A DNA stretch of 64,000 nucleotides from Candidatus Peribacteria bacterium (GTDB lineage: Bacteria > Patescibacteriota > Gracilibacteria > Peribacterales > Peribacteraceae). A program made the translations under genes and the position numbers. This document shows, in pieces, positions 11,401 through 18,379 of this stretch; positions within the stretch are counted from its first letter, which is position 1, and each line of letters begins with the position of its first letter. The notes under the pieces were generated by a model. The model was not told the origin of the DNA. It was given only the letters and a program-made list of their open reading frames with translations, and ran no database searches. Location: assembly GCA_943357915.1 (NCBI GenBank), contig CALRGQ010000001.1:70816-134815 (forward strand). The letters run 5' to 3'.

Positions 11401-11556
11401 TTCTAACTTAGCCAAACGAGCATCACGAGGATCTACATTTGTCGTCTCTTCAGGTTCTGCGGGTGGGAGCAGTTTATTAGACTCTTCAAAAATTAACCGA
11501 TGCTCACGCATCTGCGATTCATTGTCACGGCCGAACGTGGAGAATGGGTGCATCAT
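5473..11556 (-). CDS. 2027-aa multidomain repeat protein (coiled coil, TPR-like, leucine-rich repeats)
   Basis: A giant protein of unknown function. Residues about 40-95 form a charged coiled coil. Three proline-rich linkers near 540, 805 and 1635 (for example PIPTGEADKDEDVPMP) separate domains, and the last two are clearly related to each other. TPR-like helical pairs follow about residues 680-780 and 1130-1270. A module beginning KNINKIF and containing a W(Q/E)LTRG motif occurs twice, near 980 and 1285. Residues about 1650-2010 are leucine-rich repeats of about 22 residues with the core LSLNGL(T/S)SL. No signal peptide or membrane segment is seen. The start overlaps the upstream small gene by ATGA, so the two are translationally coupled. 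Confidence 0.75.
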   Translation of the reverse strand: MMHPFSTFGRDNESQMREHRLIFEESNKLLPPAEPEETTNVDPRDARLAKLEARLAKQDKELVTVRAEVKTLRDAEARRTAIIAELRERIVVNGFRPELQENGGYSFPSIHERTLLPPARTDQFIQQNFSGGYSGNYPLPQGARTAMASHTPYRRPPTLAELKRFHNHNPTAAHFGQSFNSQRNIPNPVNWSDAAMAQHIQNSEGTTYKTGENSVYIHKDVRANKRKISSSDMANHHAGRIAHDIFQNGKYDHLSDNPAAQEAVEQYQDLISRPGANDRTVRYHHLATLRTRLDTIDKQQQGLAEYGNIPFNEDGVITHIKLWNDRDKRVMIRTPRDEFGMSQTIKLSPSKRSIFDNSSEAQKMKNWGITYKVKRMAPGSTTNYDATGVSLSFTREGTYHVDGRDIVVGEAATEKKQEIESKHALQDALGITQPIDTTSAGGPIQNLYITKNNTGPVTQINVENMEVGDRKDPNSDIMVYRDDAGEMRIAFFGSGTFSVVSSFLNGTQKNLGSCRVSGQGKAGEEVDLDSLIEIPTGNVDEGVPEPPPPGEETEKPATIPGILKNFNADTSIKPGEPRYERLMEMIDKKLQGRISSQTHSMEVANVGEEGRNEVSSYQVKIWTRPTTINEDGNAVVENIAEISFDLTGKILHCFEKMDSKKAEDLFRENKFDELLVYLEKIMDAKTGNAIDPEAPNLYAYAISQMPHPTQEQKDRALVVINRAIEIGSGDLGYEDTKACILAISGKYDEAAKIWGRIIPELKININKEGETNAAKLTTQLKEINENFDKYKKINESNSPPPIPTGEADKDEDVPMPKGEDLIIDPKAPEEVKKNFQQEKGTLKPDITKITTNSIGFRKHGNDVFFNTYATDSNIWNKINDINTSYILEKDNSFKEVTVAMQGTLTNTIYKGKDGNQYFDYYGKLMVEKDGIYQSENGKSCFKIDATGTLIECDQSGKSLAEEKKKETDAEKDEKLEERTKNINKIFTDLQSKFPEGTKVEIPDYQEPDFRQWQLTRGDQSCRLKIGSDIPGELSIEVSQRLREGNVLNQFFPKYTFTLNDTNKVIQKINNYLLTDAEKGKDDLGAKMPALSDILQRDLTNADQEALNSMQTEIQKLEPDQIIILLEKLEVKKSQLQWASQMYIDIIEKNQEKDIRLLLLYLVANHETPMGDGINVAKVKAEIGRFCTEKPTDISVRYLGAKCFLIIQEKDAAIKLLKEGLVLKSAACGIGLCQLLKEDNLDEAKTALDQAKQYSPSDKEAEEIKKLESEINEKKERVKNINKIFTNLQPRFPKGTVFVEQNDPYAQLIRWELTRGGQSCWLDIDIAIDGSVIMNVIVKRDKGRFAISYVNETDKVIKKIEEHLLAADEREKDTDPLEEKMKGFKARVEELSKQPIEAVSLKEINNLREEISNETISRPEARSDDQKLDGLLSILKSLNDLAKSKYSNILQEINKQGGKYSFENFREIVFAGEGAKQIEVDLMYQLLDKKIQIALITNKKGTKDFRVQTQKVGEENFRISMINSGLEQDDTGRFEVVDPAWIIPIIELGRQAEPVDLGEKAEYEYMKGLFSTTLSPETLKIYLKNTEGRKTVDTTKKTWRSEFLEYLDKEYKVDKTKKSEQEKGDSVTPLPIPPGKDETGDEDPPMPRDPNKSTEKTLSTEVATRLLKENPVFIDLSSVTEPLSAEVAEIIASKGTKVALNGLTSMTPEIAKILPNLAELSLNGLTELPSDLATALGEFTGYKLSLDGLTSLNADQATALSEIPHDLSLNGLSSLESDVVKIFKEAGTFLSLNGIKELTPTLIADFEKYDSCLSFGGLTFLTESEARGLVAMNSYLSLNGINVAFLTPNVARELAKNNSSLELNGLTSLPGGVAAELKNLKTDVSLSLSKLDTISAEDARFLASVSRPSLNLGITSLDENAATALAPFAGEYLGLDNLTEKTLTPEVLRHFKDFKGGQLSLEGLESISIDLANALVEIPGTVILTGITDVSDDIGKILAKKGESLYMSDHMSEEKRTQYKFGGGGSFF

Positions 11557-11894
11557 TGGTCTTGGATTTTTTGTGTGAGTGTTTCCAGTGCCTTTGTTCC
11601 CTCCTCTGCATCTTCTTCTTTTGCGATCGTGTTTATCTTTTGTACTATGTCATCGCAGAAGGCCTGAGCGTCATCACAGAATGCGTTTATCGCTGTTTCG
11701 CAGATGTTATAGGCCAGTGAGTACTGGGCATAGCGTGCGTCGTGCTCTTCTTTTGTTTCATTCTTATACGGGGTGTCGAGGGTTGGAATATTTGCCGAGA
11801 CGAGATCCGGCTCGATGTGACTCATGAAAAAATCGTACAAGGTTTCCGCACTCTCGAATGCCTTTGCAGGGACAACGTGTGGGATTTTTCTCAT
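11553..11894 (-). CDS. Small helical protein, first gene of the giant-protein locus
   Basis: The track gives 138 aa, but the Met at 11894 (MRKIPHVVP, 113 aa) fits better because the promoter lies inside the longer version. It is acidic, helical and has two CDD motifs (AFCDDAQAFCDD). I do not recognise a family. Its stop overlaps the start of the 2027-aa gene by four bases, implying linked expression and possibly a shared complex. Confidence 0.6.
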   Translation of the reverse strand: MRKIPHVVPAKAFESAETLYDFFMSHIEPDLVSANIPTLDTPYKNETKEEHDARYAQYSLAYNICETAINAFCDDAQAFCDDIVQKINTIAKEEDAEEGTKALETLTQKIQDQ

Positions 11895-11918
11895 AGGTTT
11901 TTGTGTGGATTTCAGATC

Positions 11919-11948
11919 ATTATAGCATAAAAGATGGATTTTTGGCAA
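11919..11948 (-). promoter_or_regulatory. Sigma70-type promoter for the giant-protein locus
   Basis: Minus-strand TTGCCA, an 18-base spacer and extended -10 TGCTATAAT stand 24 bases upstream of the small gene's ATG. Confidence 0.7.
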
Positions 11949-11972
11949 TGCGTTATTCCTCTCGTGCACTCC

Positions 11973-13346
11973 CTACCCCTTACAGATGATGCGTTCTACT
12001 TTTCCTGTTACTTTCCATCCCTCAAACGGCGTCCAGCCGCACTTGCTTTTCAGGTTTTTTCCTTCAAGAACCCACTCGGTATTCGGATCTATGATGACAA
12101 TGCGGGCTGGTTTCTTCTCTTTAATGTCGTGTGCGCCGAGAGAGAAGATGCGGTTTGGGTTCGCGAAACAGAGTCGGACGATATCAGAGAAGGTTAGTGG
12201 GTAGTGGTTAGTGGGTAGTGGGTAGTTTGGATGAGGGAATTTTTTCGCAGTACAGGAAAGTAGCAGTGGCAGCATGGTCTCGACACCCGGAACGCCGCTG
12301 GGTGCAGAGAGGGGATCACCGGTTTTCTTCTCCTCCAGCGTGTGTGGCGCATGGTCCGTTGCGATGCAGTCTACGGTTCCGTCTGCGATGCCAGCCCATA
12401 GTGCATCACGATCTTCAGGCGTGCGTAGTGGCGGATTCATTTTTCCTAGGGTGCCTAATGTTGGGTAATCATCGACGGTGAGAAACAAGTGATGGGGCGC
12501 GACTTCGCACGTGATCGGCAGGTTTTCTTTCTTGGCTGCACGAACGAGAGCTAAGCCTTTAGACGTCGAAAGATGGGCGATATGGAGTGCCGCTCCGGTT
12601 TTCTTGGCCATTGCAATGGCTTCACGGATCGACTTCTCTTCGGATTCGGGGGGACGCATGGCGGAGTGTGCACTGACTGATAGAGAGACGTGCGCGCCTC
12701 TCGGCAATGAGCTCGAGGCCGAATGGCCGCTCGTCTCTACGGCTTTTTTTGCCGCCGCATTCATCTCCGAGTCTTCACAGTGTGCGATGAGGGGAATTTT
12801 TAATTCTGCGCAGGCTGTAAAAATCTCTTCGAGAATGCCACCATCTACTTTTTGGTCACCGGTTGAATGATCCAAATACAACTTTACGCCGCAGCAATGA
12901 TGCTTGAGTCGCTTGAGTTCCATAGATTCACCCGTCCAGAGATCTCGAAGTGTCTGGAGATGAATCGCTTCGGTCACGCCAAAATAAAATCGTAGATCAC
13001 ACTGATCAACACTTGCGGCTCTGCGTACTTTGTCAGCAAGTGCTGCAACGGTGACAGTTGGCGGGATCGTATTTGGCATTTCACAGACCAGACCAATGCC
13101 TCCAGCTAGTGCCGAAGCTGCTTCAGTTTCCATCGTTGCCTTGTGCTCCAGCCCTGGTTCGCGGAAGTGGACGTGACAGTCGATCAGGAGCGGAAACAAG
13201 AGCTTGCCTGAACAATCTACGATCTCAGCATCTTTATGATCAGCTCCTGGTTTGATTTGTTCGATCTCACCCGTAATGCCAATGAGCACGTCGGTTTTCT
13301 TTCCGGTTTCAGCCAATGTTCCGCCGCGGAGAAGGGTTTTTTTCAT
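11973..13346 (-). CDS. pyrC: Dihydroorotase with two low-complexity insertions
   Basis: Class I dihydroorotase, third step of pyrimidine synthesis, closing carbamoyl-aspartate to dihydroorotate. Metal ligands are visible in HVHFREPG, the carbamylated-Lys region GVKLYLDHST, IAHCED, IAHLS and IATDHAPH. At 457 aa it is longer than the usual 420-430. Two stretches explain this: about 17 residues (SGHSASSSLPRGAHVSL) encoded by a dispersed palindrome, and NYPLPTNHYPLT encoded by a short tandem repeat. Both keep the frame, and the catalytic motifs are intact. It follows the permease and pyrB on the same strand. Confidence 0.92.
   Translation of the reverse strand: MKKTLLRGGTLAETGKKTDVLIGITGEIEQIKPGADHKDAEIVDCSGKLLFPLLIDCHVHFREPGLEHKATMETEAASALAGGIGLVCEMPNTIPPTVTVAALADKVRRAASVDQCDLRFYFGVTEAIHLQTLRDLWTGESMELKRLKHHCCGVKLYLDHSTGDQKVDGGILEEIFTACAELKIPLIAHCEDSEMNAAAKKAVETSGHSASSSLPRGAHVSLSVSAHSAMRPPESEEKSIREAIAMAKKTGAALHIAHLSTSKGLALVRAAKKENLPITCEVAPHHLFLTVDDYPTLGTLGKMNPPLRTPEDRDALWAGIADGTVDCIATDHAPHTLEEKKTGDPLSAPSGVPGVETMLPLLLSCTAKKFPHPNYPLPTNHYPLTFSDIVRLCFANPNRIFSLGAHDIKEKKPARIVIIDPNTEWVLEGKNLKSKCGWTPFEGWKVTGKVERIICKG
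12192..12226. repeat. Short tandem repeat inside pyrC
   Basis: Irregular GGTTAGTGGGTAGT units repeat three to four times and are translated as NYPLPTNHYPLT on the minus strand. Nothing comparable is expected at this point of dihydroorotases. Confidence 0.7.
12684..12738. repeat. Dispersed palindrome inserted in frame in pyrC
   Basis: The outer arms AGAGACGTGCGCGCC and GCTCGTCTCT are identical to the element at 1446-1470. Here they enclose 30 extra bases that hold a nested TCGGC/GCCGA inverted repeat. The element is translated within pyrC. Confidence 0.75.
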
Positions 13347-13435
13347 AGAGACCAGGAAGCGCCATCAGCATGCCATGGAATCGTTTCTTTGTCCCATGTA
13401 CTTGGATTACTCTCGATACTTTTTCTTATCCAACG

Positions 13436-14158
13436 TCATGAAAACAGTAATCGTACGGCTCCTGCGAGAATTACCACAAGTTGCATATCTTCAAAGATTG
13501 CGACACTCACGTACGTCAGGAGTTTTTTGCCGATCCATACGCTTAACATGAGGCCGGGGATAGACATGGCCAGCAAGATCAATGCCGGAGGATCCCATGG
13601 CAGGTTTGGCACGTACGCTGCGAGTTTTCCGAGGTTCATGAGGAATGAAATCATGGTCGACGTGCCGATGAATCCTTCTTTCGTGAGACCCATCGATAGC
13701 AGCGCCGATCCGCGCATCATTGACGCATTACCTGTGAGTCCGCCGATGAACCCATTGCTCGCACCGACAACAAAAAGCGTCCCCGGACCAGTTCCCAGTT
13801 TCGGTGTCGATTTTTTGAACCTGAGGATGACGAACACAATGCACGATCCAGCGAGCAAGAGTTCTGGGATCCGTGGCGACACAATGAAGAGCAGCAGGCC
13901 GCCTACAAAACTCATAGGGATTCCTCCGAGTACGTACCACTTCACTGCATCCCAGCGAATGAACCTATGGAAGTACGAGATCTTCGCAACCTGGATACCG
14001 GTCATGAGAACCGCTGTGAATGCTATGTTCGTGCGGATATCCAAGAAGAAACTTCCAAGTACGATCGTCATGATGCCGAGACCGCCACCACTCATCGTGG
14101 AAAACACGCCGCCGACCAGGAGAAGGACGGCGTAAAGGATCATCATGTCGTAGGTCAT
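13436..14158 (-). CDS. TauE/SafE-family membrane permease
   Basis: A 240-aa integral membrane protein with about seven or eight hydrophobic segments and the family's glycine-rich first helix (GGVFSTMSGGGLGIMTIV) and internal repeat. The family exports sulfite, sulfoacetate or other small organic anions; the substrate here is unknown. Its ATG overlaps the pyrB stop by four bases and pyrC starts 89 bases downstream, so it sits inside a pyrimidine operon. A role in moving a pyrimidine intermediate is possible but purely inferred from position. Confidence 0.82.
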   Translation of the reverse strand: MTYDMMILYAVLLLVGGVFSTMSGGGLGIMTIVLGSFFLDIRTNIAFTAVLMTGIQVAKISYFHRFIRWDAVKWYVLGGIPMSFVGGLLLFIVSPRIPELLLAGSCIVFVILRFKKSTPKLGTGPGTLFVVGASNGFIGGLTGNASMMRGSALLSMGLTKEGFIGTSTMISFLMNLGKLAAYVPNLPWDPPALILLAMSIPGLMLSVWIGKKLLTYVSVAIFEDMQLVVILAGAVRLLFS

Positions 14159-15072
14159 GCTTTTCCTAGTAACATCGCCAAAAGCGCCATCCGCACGGGT
14201 ACGCCGTTTCCGGCCTGGCGGAAATATGCGGCGTTTGGGAGTGCATCCACGTCGGTTGAAATCTCTCCCACACGCGGTAGCGGATGCATGACGGTAACTT
14301 TTTTATCTTTCAGATGTTTGGCAGAAAGAATGTATTTGAGCTTCAGGCGTTCGTACTCGCTTTTGTCAGCGAACCGTTCCTGTTGTACACGCGTCATATA
14401 CAGAATATCAGCGTCCAATCCTGCAGCGATGTCATCGTGCTCTTCGTACGAGATATTTTTTTCTTTGAAGAAACTTGTTACTTTTTCTGGCATCGTGAGT
14501 TCCTGCGGCGAGATGAGTGTGAAGCTGATATTGTTGTAGAGCCCAAGAAGATACGACAGCGAGTGCACGGTGCGGCCGTACCGCAGGTCACCGACCATTG
14601 CGATTTTTAGACTATCCACTTTTCCCATTTCATCATTGATCGTATACAGATCCAAAAGTGCTTGTGTAGGGTGTTGGCCTGGGCCATCACCAGCGTTGAT
14701 GAATGGCACCTTACTTGCTGATGCCGCTTTTTCAGCGCTGCCTTGGTCAGGATGACGCATCGCGATGATGTCTGCATATTGGCCGACCATTTCCATCGTG
14801 TCTTCGATCGTCTCGCCTTTGTAGAGCGAGCTAAACTGAATCCCTTCTGCTGTGAGGACATCACCACCGAGCCGGAGCATCGCAGTTTCAAAGCTCAGGC
14901 GTGTTCTGGTGCTTGGTTCGTAGAACAGTGATGCGAGGACTTTGCCTTTCAGTAGATCGCTCTTTCCTTTGGTTCGGACTGTTTGCATCTCAGCTGCAAC
15001 CCGAAGAATCTCCTCCGTATCAACTCTAGTAAGTTGTTTGGTAGAAGTGAGGTGCTTGAAGGGGAGTGGCAT
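14155..15072 (-). CDS. pyrB: Aspartate carbamoyltransferase catalytic chain
   Basis: Condenses carbamoyl phosphate with aspartate, the committed step of pyrimidine synthesis. The 305 residues have the usual length. The carbamoyl-phosphate motif is FYEPSTRTR, the domain 1 signature GDGPGQHPTQALLDLYTI, and the aspartate-binding region contains MHPLPRVGEI. No pyrI regulatory chain is present nearby. The ATG lies 11 bases behind a -10 box, so the mRNA leader is minimal. Confidence 0.95.
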   Translation of the reverse strand: MPLPFKHLTSTKQLTRVDTEEILRVAAEMQTVRTKGKSDLLKGKVLASLFYEPSTRTRLSFETAMLRLGGDVLTAEGIQFSSLYKGETIEDTMEMVGQYADIIAMRHPDQGSAEKAASASKVPFINAGDGPGQHPTQALLDLYTINDEMGKVDSLKIAMVGDLRYGRTVHSLSYLLGLYNNISFTLISPQELTMPEKVTSFFKEKNISYEEHDDIAAGLDADILYMTRVQQERFADKSEYERLKLKYILSAKHLKDKKVTVMHPLPRVGEISTDVDALPNAAYFRQAGNGVPVRMALLAMLLGKA

Positions 15073-15083
15073 TCTGGATGCAG

Positions 15084-15112
15084 AGTATACGTGGTGCCAT
15101 GACTCTTGACAA
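15084..15112 (-). promoter_or_regulatory. pyrB promoter
   Basis: On the minus strand TTGTCA, 17 bases and TATACT precede the pyrB start by 11 bases. The -35 box overlaps that of the divergent plus-strand promoter. Confidence 0.75.
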
Positions 15113-15133
15113 GTATTTATAAAATTTTATAAT
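15106..15133 (+). promoter_or_regulatory. Promoter of the flippase transcript
   Basis: TTGACA, 16 bases and TATAAT. The -35 hexamer shares five of six bases with the -35 of the divergent pyrB promoter, so the two promoters should compete or be co-regulated. Confidence 0.75.
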
Positions 15134-15154
15134 AAAATTGCAGCTAACAATGGC

Positions 15155-15232
15155 TGCCTTTATTCCCCCGACCAGTCCTACCGGGCGCTGGGTCTCTGTT
15201 GACCTTTTTCCAACAGAGGCAGGGGGCTTTTT
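15155..15232 (+). promoter_or_regulatory. Structured 5' leader with terminator-like end
   Basis: Three nested or adjacent helices can be drawn: CCCCC/GGGGG (15165-15169 with 15222-15226) enclosing GACCAG/CTGGGTC and the perfect CTCTGTTG/CAACAGAG hairpin (15194-15218), with TTTTT directly after. TGCCT at 15155-15159 can alternatively pair with AGGCA at 15217-15221, breaking the third hairpin. This resembles an attenuator or riboswitch platform. No known class was recognised, and the frame to the flippase stays open here, so part could instead be coding. Confidence 0.45.
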
Positions 15233-15257
15233 CGTTGAGCCTGCTATTCTCTCTGCG

Positions 15258-16751
15258 ATGTCGCACCGACAGATTGCTTCTTCCACGCTGTGGCAAATCG
15301 CTAGTCAGGCCACGATGGCTCTGCTCTCCGCGGTGTCTGTCAAATTTGTGGCGATGGGACTCAGTCAAGAACTCGCTGGTTCGTATAACTCTGCCTATGG
15401 CTACTTACAACTCTTTGCGATTCTTGCCGATTTTGGGTTGTATGCCGTCTCCGTTCGTGAAGTAAGTGCTGCGAAAGATAAAGAGAAAGTGTTGGGCGGG
15501 CTGATTGTTCTTCGGTCTGTGATCACGGTTCTATCACTTGGTTTTGCAGTGCTCATTGCATGGTTTGTTCCTGCATGGCGCGGGACACCTCTTCCCGTTG
15601 GCATCACGATTGCGGCATTCGTGCCGTTTTTCACACTGCTGGCAGGAGTGTTGCGTACAGTGTTCCAAGTCACATTCATGATGCACTACGTTTTCATTGC
15701 CGAGGTATTGCAGCGGATACTCACGGCCGGACTCATGGCGCTGATTATTGTTTCCGGTATTCGTCTGAGCACTGACCAGTATGTCTACGAGTGGTTTCTG
15801 TGGATCGGAGCTTTTGGTGCGGTGTTGCTTTTCATACTGTCATGTACATTCGCGCTGCGGCTCATGCGTGTCCGTCCAACATTTGACCGCGTTCTGTTGA
15901 TGCGCATGCTTAGAGCGTCAGCGCCGTACGGTGTAGCGTTTTTGTGTATCGCACTGTATCGGCAGTTTGATCTTACGATGATCGCGATTTTACGGGATGA
16001 TTTTCGGTTACAAAATGCAGTCTACGGCTTTGCATCACGTGTCACCGAAATGACGTACCTGCTGCCCACATTTCTTCTGAACTCTACGTTGCCCGTCTTA
16101 AGTGATCGCTCCGCACGAGGAGAACCAACGGAGCGTTTACTAGGAAAAACATTACTTCTTGTCCTTATCTTCGGGTCTGCGTCTGCCCTCTTCTCGTTCT
16201 TCTGGGCCACTCCCATCATGAGTGTCCTCACGACTCCTGAATATCTTGAAACCGCAGGAATTCCAGGATCAGACACAGCTCTTTCACTCCTCGCTGCGCC
16301 AATGTTTTTAAACGGCATCGTTCTCTTCAGTTTCTACACACTCCTCACAAAGCACGAGTGGAAGCCGCTGGTGCTTTTCATGATCGGTGCTGTGATGATT
16401 TCGATCACACTCAACCTGTATTGGATTCCATCACTCGGATTCATTGGCGCAATCAAAACATCAACAATTGTTCATCTGTTTTTATGTCTAACGCTGTTCC
16501 CCTGCGCTATTCGTTCGATGCCAGTCTCACTTCCTCTTGGCCAGATTATTCGCTGGTTACTCTTTTCTCTTTTTCTCGGAACCTGTCTTTTCTTCACAGC
16601 TCAGTTTCTGACGAGTGTTTCCTGGAGCGTTCTCGGCTTGGCGCTTGGCGCAGTGTGTACAGGCTTACTAGGATACATTCTTGGTTTTCACAAAGTGTTT
16701 GCTTTTTCTACGCCGGCAGGAGAGCTCCCTGTGCCATCGATGGCAGATTGA
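15258..16751 (+). CDS. Polysaccharide flippase (Wzx/MATE-like)
   Basis: About 497 aa with a dozen or more hydrophobic helices and the N-terminal pattern of oligosaccharide flippases (SSTLWQIASQATMALLSAVSVKFVAMG would be helix 1 and flank). The family moves lipid-linked sugars across the cytoplasmic membrane for surface glycans. The ORF track begins 40 codons earlier, but that stretch holds the transcription start and a hairpin-rich leader, so the Met at 15258 (MSHRQIASS) is preferred. A polyprenyl sugar transferase (40 kb) and a glycosyltransferase (34.5 kb) in this window could serve the same pathway. Confidence 0.82.
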   Translation: MSHRQIASSTLWQIASQATMALLSAVSVKFVAMGLSQELAGSYNSAYGYLQLFAILADFGLYAVSVREVSAAKDKEKVLGGLIVLRSVITVLSLGFAVLIAWFVPAWRGTPLPVGITIAAFVPFFTLLAGVLRTVFQVTFMMHYVFIAEVLQRILTAGLMALIIVSGIRLSTDQYVYEWFLWIGAFGAVLLFILSCTFALRLMRVRPTFDRVLLMRMLRASAPYGVAFLCIALYRQFDLTMIAILRDDFRLQNAVYGFASRVTEMTYLLPTFLLNSTLPVLSDRSARGEPTERLLGKTLLLVLIFGSASALFSFFWATPIMSVLTTPEYLETAGIPGSDTALSLLAAPMFLNGIVLFSFYTLLTKHEWKPLVLFMIGAVMISITLNLYWIPSLGFIGAIKTSTIVHLFLCLTLFPCAIRSMPVSLPLGQIIRWLLFSLFLGTCLFFTAQFLTSVSWSVLGLALGAVCTGLLGYILGFHKVFAFSTPAGELPVPSMAD

Positions 16752-16776
16752 AAAAAAGCCTGTTTTCAGGTATAAT
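16748..16776 (+). promoter_or_regulatory. Promoter before the 16783 gene
   Basis: TTGAAA, a 17-base spacer and TATAAT, overlapping the flippase stop and ending six bases before the next ATG. Confidence 0.7.
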
Positions 16777-16782
16777 ACTTCG

Positions 16783-17376
16783 ATGCCAAACATTCACACA
16801 TCAAATATGTCGAAACAGTTTCTTGGTGCCTTCGCCGGTATGACAATCGCCGTAGGTGTCTATTTCGTCGTCAACCAAGTCTCTGATGTCAGAGGTCTTT
16901 TGGTTTCTACCAAGACAATCTCGACGTCGACAGACGTGAGCATTAATGCAAAAGACGTTGATGATTCCACGTTTCGCAGGATCCAGTCTCGTGCTCAGAC
17001 TGTCGCGGACGCACTCAAGAATAGTGAGACCACTGCGCCAGCCGAAACGCCGCTTACCAACCTTGCGTCATCTCGTAGAGCTGCTCGGCAATTTGCAGTT
17101 GAGCTCAAACAACTGGCAGCGAACGCCGAGACGTACGAGAACAAGCCAAACATTGAGGTCACACAGCGTGAACGTCTGGCACTCCGCACGGAGCGCGTCG
17201 CAGAGGTGCAGATGCATCAGGGTGCGGGGCCAGCACCACGTGACACGAATCTTCCAAGCTCAGGACTCGGGCTTAATCTCTTAGTACTGATAACACTCGC
17301 TATCGCTTTTGTGACATCAAAGACGACGTGGCGTACTCGGTGTGCTTCCATCCTGTCAGAGCTGCGGATAGGATAG
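16783..17376 (+). CDS. Hypothetical protein with N- and C-terminal membrane segments
   Basis: About 197 aa. An N-terminal hydrophobic helix (LGAFAGMTIAVGVYFVV) and a C-terminal one (LNLLVLITLAIAFV) bracket a polar, Ala/Glu/Arg-rich helical middle. The Met at 16783 is chosen because a good promoter ends just before it; the Met at 16807 is an alternative. No family recognised. The next gene, prepilin peptidase, starts five bases after its stop, so co-expression is likely. Confidence 0.65.
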   Translation: MPNIHTSNMSKQFLGAFAGMTIAVGVYFVVNQVSDVRGLLVSTKTISTSTDVSINAKDVDDSTFRRIQSRAQTVADALKNSETTAPAETPLTNLASSRRAARQFAVELKQLAANAETYENKPNIEVTQRERLALRTERVAEVQMHQGAGPAPRDTNLPSSGLGLNLLVLITLAIAFVTSKTTWRTRCASILSELRIG

Positions 17377-17381
17377 ACGCC

Positions 17382-18128
17382 ATGACGCTTGGAATCGTAC
17401 TTTTCACACTCTCCGGACTTGTTTTCGGCAGTTTTGGTAACGTGCTTCTGTACCGCGTTCATGCCAATAAGCCGATCACCGGTCGTTCAGCGTGTCCCTC
17501 CTGCCATCGGATATTGCGGTGGTTTGAACTGTTTCCAGTTCTCAGCTTCATCGTTCTTCGTGGGAAATGTGGACGGTGTCATCATAAAATTTCCGTCCAG
17601 TATCCACTTGTTGAACTTGGTTCAGCGTTGCTTTTTCTCTTCGCATTTCTTCTTCACTCATCAGATCCCGCAGCCGCACTTGTGACGGCGTTTATTTTGT
17701 ATTTCCTGTTTCTTGCCTGCGTCTTTGATGCTTTGTATCAGCAAATCCCGGATGTCTTCACCATCTTGATTGCACTACTTGCACTCGTTTCAGTTATTCT
17801 GAGCGACAATATTGTCTCGGCGGGGCTTGGCGCCGCACTCATGCTCGCATGGTTTGGAGGCCAGTGGGTCATCAGCCGCGGCAGAGCAGTCGGTACCGGT
17901 GATATTTTTCTGACGGCAGCGTTAGGTGTGTGGCTTGGTCTTTTAGACACAGTGATGATGATTGTTTTCAGTTATATGGCTGGTGCGATTGTTATCGTCG
18001 GACTGATGCTGCTGAAGAGAATCGGAAAAAAACAGCAGAAAATTGCATTCGTTCCTTTTTTAGGAATGGGAGTACTCATTACATTGCTAGGTCTAGGAGA
18101 TGTGTATCTCAGAGCGGTTGGGTTTTGA
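17382..18128 (+). CDS. pilD: Type IV prepilin peptidase
   Basis: Membrane aspartyl protease (A24 family) that cleaves and N-methylates prepilins. The N-terminal domain has GSFGNVLLYR and the paired zinc motifs CPSC and CGRC typical of the methylating form. The catalytic Asp residues are in the region after CVFDALYQQIP and in GTGDIFL. The start at 17382 (MTLGIVLF) begins the first membrane helix; the track's earlier Met lies in the preceding gene. It would process the pilins encoded at 49.7-55.8 kb. Confidence 0.92.
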   Translation: MTLGIVLFTLSGLVFGSFGNVLLYRVHANKPITGRSACPSCHRILRWFELFPVLSFIVLRGKCGRCHHKISVQYPLVELGSALLFLFAFLLHSSDPAAALVTAFILYFLFLACVFDALYQQIPDVFTILIALLALVSVILSDNIVSAGLGAALMLAWFGGQWVISRGRAVGTGDIFLTAALGVWLGLLDTVMMIVFSYMAGAIVIVGLMLLKRIGKKQQKIAFVPFLGMGVLITLLGLGDVYLRAVGF

Positions 18129-18141
18129 TCTAACAAAAGTA

Positions 18142-18270
18142 GAGGCTTCGCTGCCCTACCGACGTTCGGAATGTGGGTTCTGCCAGCACGGCAGCGAAGC
18201 CTCAGATAGTGACCAACGAGATCGCTGCGGCAGCCCACGTGGGGCGCGCCCTTCCCGCGGGTGCGGGAAG
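18142..18270. repeat. Cluster of perfect inverted repeats between pilD and smpB
   Basis: GAGGCTTCGCTGCC (18142-18155) pairs perfectly with 18190-18203. It is followed by the palindromes CCCACGTGGG and GGGCGCGCCC and by CTTCCCGC-GGGT-GCGGGAAG (18251-18270). No long T-run follows, so simple termination is not clear. Confidence 0.6.
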
Positions 18271-18379
18271 AAATCTGAATGTTGGCTATTCTTATATTAG
18301 ACATATATTGTCGATATGTCAAACATGCTTTCCATGCTTCAGAAAGCCATTTTCCTATGATGCTGCTATGCTTCTGGCT

